From: Blastomyces gilchristii SLH14081
Taxonomy: Eukaryota; Ascomycota; Eurotiomycetes; Onygenales; Ajellomycetaceae
Direction of reading: 5' to 3'
NCBI RefSeq assembly: GCF_000003855.2
Contig: NW_003101655.1
Coordinates: 248,001 to 312,000 of the forward strand
Length of the DNA: 64,000 nt
Shown: in pieces, positions 11,655-22,175 of the stretch
How the letters are laid out: the number at the start of each line of letters is the position of its first letter
How positions within the stretch are numbered: position 1 is the first letter of the stretch
The notes under the pieces: model-generated
The model's database searches: none
The model's input: the letters and a program-made list of their open reading frames with translations, nothing else
What the model was told of the DNA's origin: nothing
Made by a program: the position numbers and the translations under genes

Positions 11655-13572
11655 TTTAATTATAGATGTATACAGTTAGAGACTATGATATCTATCTGAG
11701 AATCTTTAGTTCTCAGAGTTTTTCCTATATCTATAGAGTCAACTATTATATACTTATCAATTTCAGATATGTAAAATCAGAAAATTCCAGCTCAGAATAC
11801 AAAAACTGTTTATAAATTATAGTATTTTAACATCTATTAATACTTTGAAATCATTTGAAAATATCATGACAAAGGAAAAGAGAACATAGTCTTAAAGATA
11901 GATACATTAAATAAATAGCTACAGAACAAGACCTCTGCAGTTTACATCTTAAGCTATATACATATTTTAACACTCTATATAACTGACTATCATCTCTGTT
12001 CTCTCAGGCCTGCTTCAGAGATTATCATTCTCTCTAAAGAGCTGTCACTCAGCTAGCTTCTGTAACTAGCTTACTTATAAGTAAGATTCTCACTAAGAAT
12101 AACATCAGAGCTACTCAATTCTAGTTAAGTCTCTAATCTTTCAACTGTCAATCTCAGTATTTCAGTCTATTAATTGACTGTCACAGTCTTGCTTACACTA
12201 ATCACCTATTAAGAGCATCTAGGTCTTGTCTCACCTAGGTTCTTGCTAGGCTCAGAGTGTTCTAATCAGATAGTTTTTAAATCTCATTTCTCAGAAGTGA
12301 ATGTCTAGAGTGAGAGAGATAAGATCTGATCAGTTAAGCTTAACAATGATTTACTATTCTGCAGACATTCTAGATCTCAATCACTCTAGTACTGATCTAA
12401 CTTGAAGCATCTGAGAAGCTGTTAATTCTAAGATCAGTGAGAATTAGTGCCTGAGAACCCTCAGAATGAATATCTTAAGCTTGATGATAATTTACTATAG
12501 TGCATTCAAGAGTCTCTGATACTGTTTTATAACTTAACAGTGGAAGCTGTGATTAAGATGACTCTTACAGAGTTTGAACCTGCCCTCTCTTGACATTCAT
12601 TCCCCGGGGGGAAGGCCGCTAATTGAGGCTTCATGGTAGTGTAGTTAACTACTACGCCACCGGGCCATTTGAAATGATTTCTCAACATGTAAATAATACA
12701 CAATCATCTTAACTTGAAGCTCTGACTATGTCAGAATGTTTATATTAATAAGATAGTTGATATATATCATCTCACACATGTCTGTAAGACATATACCTCA
12801 CTAACTGATACTCTGTTAGAGCCTTTTAATAAGTCAGTTATATTAGTAAAAATTCATTATTATTAACAATGTATCAGCTTCTATATCTACTTAGCAGTGA
12901 TAACTCACTCTGATATTATATATGCAGTGAGTAAACTAGCTATATTTATAATAAATTTATCAGAACATCACATATCAGAGATAAATAGAATAATATTTTA
13001 TTTACATAATATGAAGAATCTCACTATTTAATATAATGATAACATTGACAGATCTCTACAACTTAATCTCAAACCTGATATTATCAAAGTCATCAGTAAT
13101 GTCTCTTTTACAGATAATTCAGATTATCACTCTATACAAGAATATATCTTCAAACTATTCAGTGAGACTGTTGATTGAAAATCAAATAGATAGATAATTA
13201 TAACTATATTTATCACAGAAGCTGAGCTTGTTACTATCTCATAAGCTGATAAGAACTCTATCTAATGAGATAGATTCTTTTAATATATTCAATTTAAATC
13301 TGGTCATAAGATCTGTATTTAATGTGATAACTGTCAAACTGTTAACATTCTTATGAAGAAAGACTTCTCTATAACTATGAAGCTCTGTCATATTAATATA
13401 TATGAAAGCTGACTCTGAGAATATGTTCAATTCAGTAATATTACAGTTGATTGAGTGTCTACAGCTCAGATGCCAGTGGATGACCTTACTAAGACTCTGT
13501 CATGCCAGAAACATACAGAATTTGTCAAGATGCTAGGTCTAGTTAATATATCAGATATTATTAAGATGTAAG
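7860..13572 (+). mobile_element. Second Ty1/copia retrotransposon, degraded and interrupted by a SINE-like insertion
   Basis: A different copia family from the one at 1-1778. A gag-like stretch runs about 7880-8560 with a Cys/His cluster near 8570-8610. The protease box appears as FDTDTEQHI near 8885-8915, where copia has DSGATxH. GAG-pre-integrase and the integrase start lie in an open frame of 176 codons (9215-9745), and the integrase core continues to about 10110. The linker is 10430-10702. RT runs about 10990-11606 with its catalytic box as FYMND, and resumes after the insertion at 12681. RNase H and the pol end (ITHSDIIYAVSKL, TEAELV, PVDDLTK) run about 12880-13572. The zinc-binding His residues of the pre-integrase look like Tyr, so some CpA sites mutated too. 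The 5' boundary is uncertain. Confidence 0.85.
11621..12666 (-). mobile_element. tRNA-derived SINE-like element inserted in the copia RT
   Basis: The 1,046-bp insert lies between two copies of a 14-base target: ATTTGAAATAATTT at 11607-11620 and ATTTGAAATGATTT at 12667-12680. Removing the insert and one copy restores a continuous copia reading (MRDLK then FLNM). On the minus strand the element starts GGCCCGGTGGCGTAGTAG. It has a pol III A-box match, TGGCGTAGTAG (12649-12659), and a B-box match, GGTTCAAACTC (12570-12580), about 79 bases apart. It ends at the left in eleven ATT units (11621-11653; AAT on the element strand). These are hallmarks of a LINE-mobilised, tRNA-derived SINE, but a body near 1 kb is long for one. 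The two ends of the tRNA-like head do not pair, so this is not a working tRNA. I saw no coding frame in the body. Confidence 0.75.
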
Positions 13573-13635
13573 CAGAATAAATAATCTATCTTGATATAAT
13601 CTCTATAGATTCATCTACACTCTTTTTATTGCAGC

Positions 13636-13683
13636 TTCATTTACACTTTCATTTACACTTTTATTTACACTTTCATTTACATG
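13636..13683 (+). repeat. Four tandem copies of a 12-base unit
   Basis: The unit is TTCATTTACACT, with one substituted copy (TTTATTTACACT) and a diverged last copy. It lies just after the second copia coding end. The following TGTTACATTTGC (from 13684) through TCATCCGTGACA (13959) could be that element's 3' LTR, since it starts TGT and ends ACA. No matching 5' LTR was found in the window, so the LTR idea is weak. Confidence 0.6.
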
Positions 13684-13959
13684 TTACATTTGCTGAAGAG
13701 AGTGTGTCAGAAAAAAGAGATTATACACTACTGAACATCATTAACATCATATTACTACAATATTTCTCATCATCATCAGCTTACTACAATGCTTGTCTAA
13801 TACTCACTTATGCTAGCTCTCTTGGCTCACACATATATTTTACTATAAATAGCTCTATCTTTTGTATGAAATAGATATATTAGATAGTGCATGGATAATA
13901 TAACAAGCAGATCTTGATACACATAAGATTCATATGTCTCCAACATATTCATCCGTGAC

Positions 13960-15129
13960 ACTCATTCCGACACACTTCTTCCCCCTATACTCTGGGGATT
14001 CTTGGAACTTGACTAGGAACGCGATATTAATTCCTTCATATCTGTCAAGCCAGAATCTCATTGTTTTTGCCAAATTGTTCTAGCTCTCAGAAAACCCTAC
14101 TTCAGCTACAGAGAAAGGGCTTGTGACTTTTAGCAGTTGGAGCATATGAGATCATGATATCTAGCACTTTTGTGGTAAACTCCGCTGGCTGGCTGTCAGG
14201 TGCATTGGTCTGAATCTCAAACAGCTTGACATGGTCTGGTACCCTGGATTCAATCACACGCCAAGTGGCTTTTAGAACATGGTGAACAGCACTCTCATGA
14301 AGGGATGATGCCGCGCGGTGGACAGATGTTTTCGAAAATTTTCTGTCAAAGAAAAGGTGGCCCGATGGCGCCGCCGGTCGTCCCTGGTATGATCAGCGAA
14401 TATGGCCCCTAACAAAGAAAGAGGATGGAAAGAACATAACTCATTTTTCGAGGTATCAAATGTGTCAACAATCTTATGAAAAGTCACGCTGAGGGAGGTC
14501 GGTAAGATGGATGACTTCATCTGCACAGTTAGTAGGGAATCGACCGGCAAACAAATCATCTAATTGCTTGTGGGTAAGGTCCGATTCGCTGGTGAAAGTT
14601 CGTATCCAAGCTCGCGGCTTCATGGATCGATCATGTTTATCACGGCAGGATGCGTGGATCGTTGTCCCACTGCCACCAATAATCATACCAAATTTGTGCG
14701 GCAGTGCAAGGGGACAACTTACCACGGTGAGGGTTCAGACACAGGGCGAACGCCATCCTCGTTGCAGGAAGGACGGTTGTTACATAATTCTCTGAGATAA
14801 GAGGAGTGACGATTGATGGTTTGTGGCGCTTGAAGATTTTCCAATCTAGTTGTTGAATTACTTTAGCAAGGTGGCGAGGTCCTGGGCTCCAGCCCTATCC
14901 CACGAGACCCGCACCACCCTTAGGTATCCATGGATGTATCTTTAGCTGCCGCTAAGTTAGCTATTGTTATTAGTGTAACTACACAGTAAGGCCATTCATT
15001 GAGGCTTACACTGTAGAGCATCATCACATGATCAATCATGTGACCCACACATCTAATATCAGAAGAAGTTGATTCCAATCATGAATCCATCTTTTCATGC
15101 ATTGCATGTCACATTAATAAACTTTAACT

Positions 15130-15130
<1 letters not shown>
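13960..15130. other. Normal-GC patch at the end of the retroelement block, no gene recognised
   Basis: Base composition jumps from about 13960, with CG, CC and GG common again. Two overlapping minus-strand frames (14272-14559 and 14474-14725) are open and could be one frameshifted coding piece; the region around 14480-14560 reads on in both. I recognise no domain. The stretch 14870-14935 has a tRNA-like look but no convincing A and B boxes. From about 15000 the DNA becomes AT-rich again. It may be a remnant of a gene or of an unmutated transposable element. Confidence 0.4.

Positions 15131-15162
<32 letters not shown>
15131..15162. repeat. Run of 32 T
   Basis: An uninterrupted T32 tract followed by an AT-rich, CpG-poor segment to about 15730. 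On the minus strand this would be a 3' poly(A) behind about 570 bp of AT-rich sequence, as left by a 5'-truncated non-LTR retrotransposon. I saw no reverse-transcriptase motif and did not find a target duplication, so the origin stays open. Confidence 0.6.
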
Positions 15163-15801
15163 CATAACAACATTTTTCAGAACAGCTTTATTATAAAATT
15201 TTATCTCAATTAATTTAAAAGCTTTTATTATACTTCTGTATTATTATTAAATACTTTAATTTCATTTTTTAAATTTAATAAATCTGAGATATAGTTATAT
15301 TGTAGTAGAAATTTCTGTGATGATTCTTCTGTCTCTGTAAACACTTTTTCTGCTTAGTCACTGTTATTGTAACTTTCTATTGTATATAGAAGAATAAATA
15401 CAATTATATTCTTTCTCTATAGATATTTATTATTCTTCATTTTCTTCATTTATAGTTTCAGTAATTTTTTACCATTAAAAATAATTCATATAAATAATTT
15501 TCCTTAATAAGTTCACCTGTAAATAGAAATTTTCTGCTCTATTCCAGTTTTCAATTCCATCAGACAATGCAGTTAAGTGAAGATTTTCTCTGTAGTATTG
15601 AAGAATGTGTTATTCATTCTTTATGTCTGTGGTATTTTGCTACATTCTACTTTGCATATTTGAATGAAGTTGTATTTCTTTCTGTTTATGTACTGTACTT
15701 GTGTTATCTTCCTTCTGAATTCTCCCATCCCATAGAATCACAGCCTCTATGGTGGATGGACTTCTCTTCCCAGTCAACTTTCGCTATTGAAGGATTTCGC
15801 C
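15163..15801. other. AT-rich segment and probable upstream region of the BTB gene
   Basis: About 570 AT-rich bases poor in CC, GG and CG, resembling the mutated retroelement block, give way near 15720 to normal composition just before the BTB start codon. No gene seen. Confidence 0.4.
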
Positions 15802-16853
15802 ATGGCATCTCCCAAGAGTGAGGAGACAGAAGCGCGTTGGCTCCCTGAATTACCAGACGGCGCACATCAGCGTACTATCGACCCCAGGGGCGATCTGATT
15901 CTCGTTTCAAACTGTCCTGATACATGCCTCTTCAAAGTGTCATCAAATGTTCTCTGCTTGGCCTCTAAGGTCTTCCAAAATCTGCTCATATGCAATGAAT
16001 CTCAGCGACCAGCTACTACCCTCGAAATAGGCATCGCTTTTACCACAGATGCCATAGAGATACTGCTTAGAATCATTCATCTTCAGATGAGGTGCATCCC
16101 GGAACGACTACCACGCATGCACCTGCTAGATATTGCACGCTTGGTTGACTGCTATGAAATGCAGGATTCTTTGGGCCCTTTTCTGGAGCTTTGGATCAAT
16201 AATTCTTTCTACATAACTTACGCCATGGCCGACGAGGGGAGTGCCTTGGACTGGCTTTACATTATGTTCGTGTTTGATGAGCACTTTTATTTCACAATGG
16301 TAGCTTCGCACCTCATGTGGACTAGTACCGGGATTGATTTGGAAGATGCCCCTGAAGGCTTTCGGTCTGTTCTCGGTCAGTATGGAGGTTTTGTTGCCAC
16401 CGTATCCCTCCCGAGCCTCTGTTATAGTAGGCGAAATTTATTTCCATAGCTAATATCGAAGCAGATGAGATTAGATGTGAACGTGACTTTTATCTCCAGT
16501 CGTGGCTAAATTCTATCCATAAGGATTATAAGGCCTACGTCGGTAGTTCTAAATGCCAAAACCGCACTTGTACGGCCCAGGAATTTGTCGTCGGTTACTT
16601 CACAAGGCTTTTGGAGAAATATCAACTTCTATGTCCTCCCCAGCCACCGTACAAGGGTGTCACATTGAACGCCGTGTCCAGAATTTTCATTGAATTTCGG
16701 GAAGGCCTGGAAGAAGCTCCCCCATGCCCTATGGGAAACCGTCATTATCGCGTTATGGAAGAGCGGCCACAGTCCAAAGACTGCAAGTTGTTCAAAATTG
16801 AAAATTTTAAGCCGTATCGGCCTCATGCCCTTATACCATTTTATGGCCCGTAG
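15802..16853 (+). CDS. BTB/POZ domain protein
   Basis: Exons 15802-16420 and 16462-16853, giving 336 aa. The start is the ATG in the context CGCCATGG; the open frame upstream has no better one. The N-terminal half reads as a fungal BTB/POZ domain: GDLILVSNCPDTCLFKVSSN, then LASKVFQNLL, and a helical part with LLDIARLVDCYEM and LELWI (about residues 30-145). The first exon frame stops at 16449 unless a 41-nt intron (GTTATA to CGAAG, with GCTAAT as branch site) is removed. Removal joins the two halves in frame (phase 1). This is very short for an intron, so a frameshift pseudogene is the alternative. The C-terminus has no domain I know. Stand-alone fungal BTB proteins are numerous and mostly of unknown function; the domain mediates protein-protein contact, often with Cul3. 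The gene sits directly beside the retroelement block. Confidence 0.7.
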
Positions 16854-17754
16854 TACGCCATTCTTCTTGTTCTACGGAGGCTCCGGGTAATCAAATGCTG
16901 ACATTTTTTATTTCATGGCTGATCCTGCTCCGGGCATCTTTCCTGTTTTCCTTCAGCACTGCAAACCTTGTCAATGTTTCAACACTTTGAATAAATCACC
17001 TGTTGTTCTCGTGCCGCATAGGTGCTGCTGCATTGATGTTTCTTCGGGCAAGCCACTGTAATGTTTGTTGATTTTGAGGTGTAATGTAATACTGTGTGTT
17101 TTTGTCCGTCCATAGCTAGTTAGGGTGCAATAAAGATGAGCTACTCTGGCAAAGATAATAGTCTTAATACTTAATATTCACTCATGGAGAAGAAAGTTGC
17201 CAATGCTTACAAATGTTGAGGTGCCACATTTATAATCACATTGGAGATGAATTTGTCTAGTCATGAATGAAACTAGAGATTTGAGTTAACTTACAAGTTA
17301 ACTAGTTGAGCATGGTTAGACATAAAAGATGCATGTCAGCAGAGTATCAATGGCATAATTTCACAGCCTAATAAAACACTCAATACATGACAACATCGAT
17401 TTGAACTATGAGATATTCAGTTGCAGTGTCTGTACTCTGTAGAACCTCCTTCTACTTTTTACTTTTTGTGTATAAGAATAGTGAATGTGAGTGCTGTATA
17501 TTAAACCTGTGTATCACTATAAACGCACTTTCTTAAGTGATGAGATATTCAGTAACGTTACATGTACATATCCTACCCCCTATTTAACTCCGAGCTAATC
17601 GCTGCACCATCGATCCAAGTTCCAAACATCTCAATACGAGAGAGAGCCTGGGGTGTCAAAAGCGGATGTTAAATAGCGATGCAGTTCGCTTCCAGGTTAT
17701 GATTAAACAATTTGTTAACGCACGGGTGGACTATCGCATCATCAACCAACCGCC
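16854..17754. other. Intergenic, possible solo LTR
   Basis: No gene seen. About 17213-17565 is AT-rich and could be a solo LTR, starting TGTTGAGG and ending GTTACA. It carries a repeated TGAGATATTCAGT (near 17407 and 17540) and an inverted AGTTAAC/GTTAACT pair near 17285. No target duplication could be confirmed. Confidence 0.3.
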
Positions 17755-18588
17755 ATGCAGCCCGCTGAACTACGCCGACACAAAGAACGAGGCAGGTATG
17801 ATGCCGAGTCCATCGGCTCCGTTTTCTCGGACACTTTTATGGCGCATGTCTCGTACGTCGACCATGGCCTGCCGCAATGTCTACCCATGATCGCGCTGTT
17901 TCGGTGCGAGGAGGAAGGGGAGGCAGTCTACCTACATGGCCACCCGAGCTCAAGGCTTATGGAGCTCGTGCGCGCGAATGAGGTGAAGAGGAAGGCTAGG
18001 ATCGAGCGGGGAGAAATACCAGATGAAAGTGGAGATGATCGGATAAAAGTTTGCATTACGGCAACGAAAGGTTGGATATCTACCCAATCCCGACTCCAAA
18101 ATGCTTATATATCGCTAACGAGTGAAAATCTAGTGGACGGGCTTTCCCTCTCCTCAGCTCCAAACGGGCATACGTTCAACTACCGTTCCGCCGTGGTGCA
18201 TGGCGCATGTTCGCATCTCGGAGACCGCCGTGCGAAAGAAGATGTCATGCGCGGTATGATGGACCACATCGTAGCCGGGCGCTGGGAAGACCTCAACCCC
18301 CTCGCCTCCTTCGCGCTGTCATTGGTATTTGTGATACGCGTCCAGGTCCAGCGGGGCTCGATGAAACACCAGAGCGGGATTCCCATGATTCAGTCGCGAG
18401 ATCGAGCGAAGGATGGACCAGATCGGCAGGAGCTTGTGTGGACTGGGGTGGTCCCGTTGTATGAACACTTGGGCGCGCCGGTGCCGAGCGGGTTGACAGA
18501 TGATGCGCAGATACCTGAGGGGCTCTTGAAATATATCCGGGAGAGAAATGAGAAGCAGGAAGGGTATGCGAGATCTGCTGCGAAGTGA
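17755..18588 (+). CDS. FMN-binding split-barrel protein (pyridoxamine 5'-phosphate oxidase-like)
   Basis: Exons 17755-18070 and 18134-18588, giving 256 aa. The family pattern is clear: RGRYDAESIGSVFSDTFMAH near the N-terminus, VYLHGHPSSRLM, then KVCITAT, VDGLSLSSAP, NYRSAVVHG, an IVAGRWEDLNP block, and near the end WTGVVPL. Without splicing the frame stays open, but 21 residues would then interrupt the conserved CITAT...VDGL step. The 63-nt segment 18071-18133 has a GTTGGA donor, a GCTAAC branch site and a TAG acceptor, so it is read as an intron divisible by three. Relatives are annotated as flavin-nucleotide-binding proteins, probably small FMN-dependent reductases or haem/FMN binders; the substrate is not known. 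No signal peptide is seen and it is probably cytosolic. Confidence 0.8.
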   Translation: MQPAELRRHKERGRYDAESIGSVFSDTFMAHVSYVDHGLPQCLPMIALFRCEEEGEAVYLHGHPSSRLMELVRANEVKRKARIERGEIPDESGDDRIKVCITATKGWISTQSRLQNAYISLTSENLVDGLSLSSAPNGHTFNYRSAVVHGACSHLGDRRAKEDVMRGMMDHIVAGRWEDLNPLASFALSLVFVIRVQVQRGSMKHQSGIPMIQSRDRAKDGPDRQELVWTGVVPLYEHLGAPVPSGLTDDAQIPEGLLKYIRERNEKQEGYARSAAK

Positions 18589-19333
18589 CGAAGGATATGA
18601 CAAATTTAGCAATAATGAAGCTTGTAGAACATTCCCCATGCTTACAACTGAAATTATAACGCCTAAAGTACAGAAAGGGTTCATCGAGAAGAGAAGAAGC
18701 CTTTTTCTCCCAAAGAAGTATCTGTAATGTACTGTACATGGGTTGTCAGTAAATGGCTTAGGATGTACAGTACAAAGGGGGGAGGGTCACGCCGCGCCTT
18801 CTAGGGAAACAGTAAGCCCAAGTACTAGTACAGGGGAGCACTGTTCCATAAACAGCTTTTGGACACCAGTTGGTTGGATCATGAATGAGTTCCAACTGCC
18901 ATCACTCCCTCAGCACTATGATGTAGCCGCCCGTACTGGGGCCCTTTTTCCTCTCCATACTATGGAGTATGAAACCCAAGATGTGACGCTCGAGAATGTA
19001 GCCACCTACCATTTAGCTACTGGCAACACTAGTGACTATCACGAATCAAAACCTACCTTGAGAATCAACCGTTCTGATTTCTAAACATAGATAGATCAGA
19101 GTGATCGAGCGAGTAATTAGCCGTCGGCGGCAACTGAGACATGCCAAGGACAATGTTCCTAGTAAAATGAATCTATGAGATAGTGATGGAAGCAAACCTC
19201 GCAGTTATAAACTGCTTGTGATCCTTCCAGGACAAGATCTGATGGCTCTCTGCATTGTTAGCTTCGATTCCACATAAAATCCTTCTGCTTCTTATCTCGA
19301 CTATCAAGTTCTCTATTATACCAAGGAACAACC
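18589..19333. other. Intergenic
   Basis: No supported gene. An open frame at 18743-19084 begins at a TTG and shows no domain or codon pattern that I trust. Confidence 0.4.
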
Positions 19334-19945
19334 ATGGCCCGTGCTTTCTCTTCGACTGCTCGGACCCTTGTCAGATCGTTGGGCTATGATAAGGAGCTTC
19401 TCACGCCGGAGTTCCAGCAGGCACTAGATCTTATTCGGTCAATGGTGCTGTGAAGGTACACAACATTCTGAAACACTACTGAAATTCTGTACTCTAAACC
19501 TCTCTTAGAAAGTCGGCGAAATCGAATCTATCGAGATTTTGTCAGCACTCCTCCTCTCTTTCCTTTGCCTAGCCTACTAGGACGTGCTACTTACATCTGT
19601 TTACATGTAGGCACCGCAACGACGGCAGTAGCCCTGTCCATCCATCTCAATACCACCCTAATGATAAAGAGCTGATTATCAGCGCTCGGATCAAGCACCA
19701 ATGGGCCGGCTCCAGCCCATCACATCTATGAGAACGGTACTGGCACCATCAGACTTGGTGGCGATAAACGCGAGTATTCGACGTCGGCCACACAGGGAGA
19801 ACCCGTGACATGGTTGCTGAAGAGGGACCTCGGGAGTAGAACTTGGTTTACAGGGGCTAAGTTTGTTGGCGGCTATAGCGAGATGCCCCCTGTGGGGTCT
19901 CCTGTCGTTGTTCTTGCTGTGATGCCTTATGTGACTGGATCTTAA
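19334..19945 (+). pseudogene. Unidentified gene, apparently broken
   Basis: An ATG at 19334 opens 38 codons starting MARAFSSTARTLVRSLGYDK, and the frame ends at TGA around 19451. A second coding-like stretch, 19676-19945, reads in one frame and includes YENGTGTIRLGG, TQGEPVTWLLKRDLGSRTWF and VVVLAVMPYVTGS before a TAA. The two could be exons of one gene, but the first frame closes before any clear donor and the second opens after a TGA, so a decayed gene is more likely. I do not recognise the family. The first peptide could be a mitochondrial presequence (Arg/Ser-rich, no acidic residues in the first 19). Confidence 0.35.
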
Positions 19946-20294
19946 GTTCAAAATCAGATACGAGCTGGCATTTCCACATCACTTGGGGTTTTCTCACCTC
20001 TTGAACCCTCACTGAATAAACCAGTAGACCTCAAGGAACAAATAAAGAGAAAACATCCCCATACTCAGTTATCGGGGGGCTGTATCTTCGCCCAATACAA
20101 AGTACGGAGCCTTGTGGCTGGTCCACACCAAATACCTTCGAAGATACAGCAAGGACTAAACGAGTAAAATAGATAGTGCCTAGTTTCAATCACGCATGTA
20201 CTCTCTCGTGTACATGTCCAAGTCACGGGTTCTCAAGGCTCGGATTTGTGATTTATTAGGTACAAGAGCTGAACCAAGGTCGGCATTTTCCTTT
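19946..20294. other. Intergenic
   Basis: No gene seen between the broken gene and the kinase 3' end. Confidence 0.4.

Positions 20295-22175
<1,881 letters not shown>

Noticed and set aside
13239..13430. Minus-strand frame in the second copia element
   Set aside because: Antisense of the RNase H region.
13636..13683. Short direct repeats as a CRISPR-like array
   Set aside because: Units are contiguous without spacers, and the genome is eukaryotic.
14869..14940. tRNA-like sequence with GGTGGCGAGGTCC and a GGGCTCCAGCCC stem
   Set aside because: No A/B-box pair at proper spacing and no acceptor stem; not called a tRNA or SINE.
18743..19084. 113-codon plus-strand frame
   Set aside because: Begins at TTG, no domain, no splice support.
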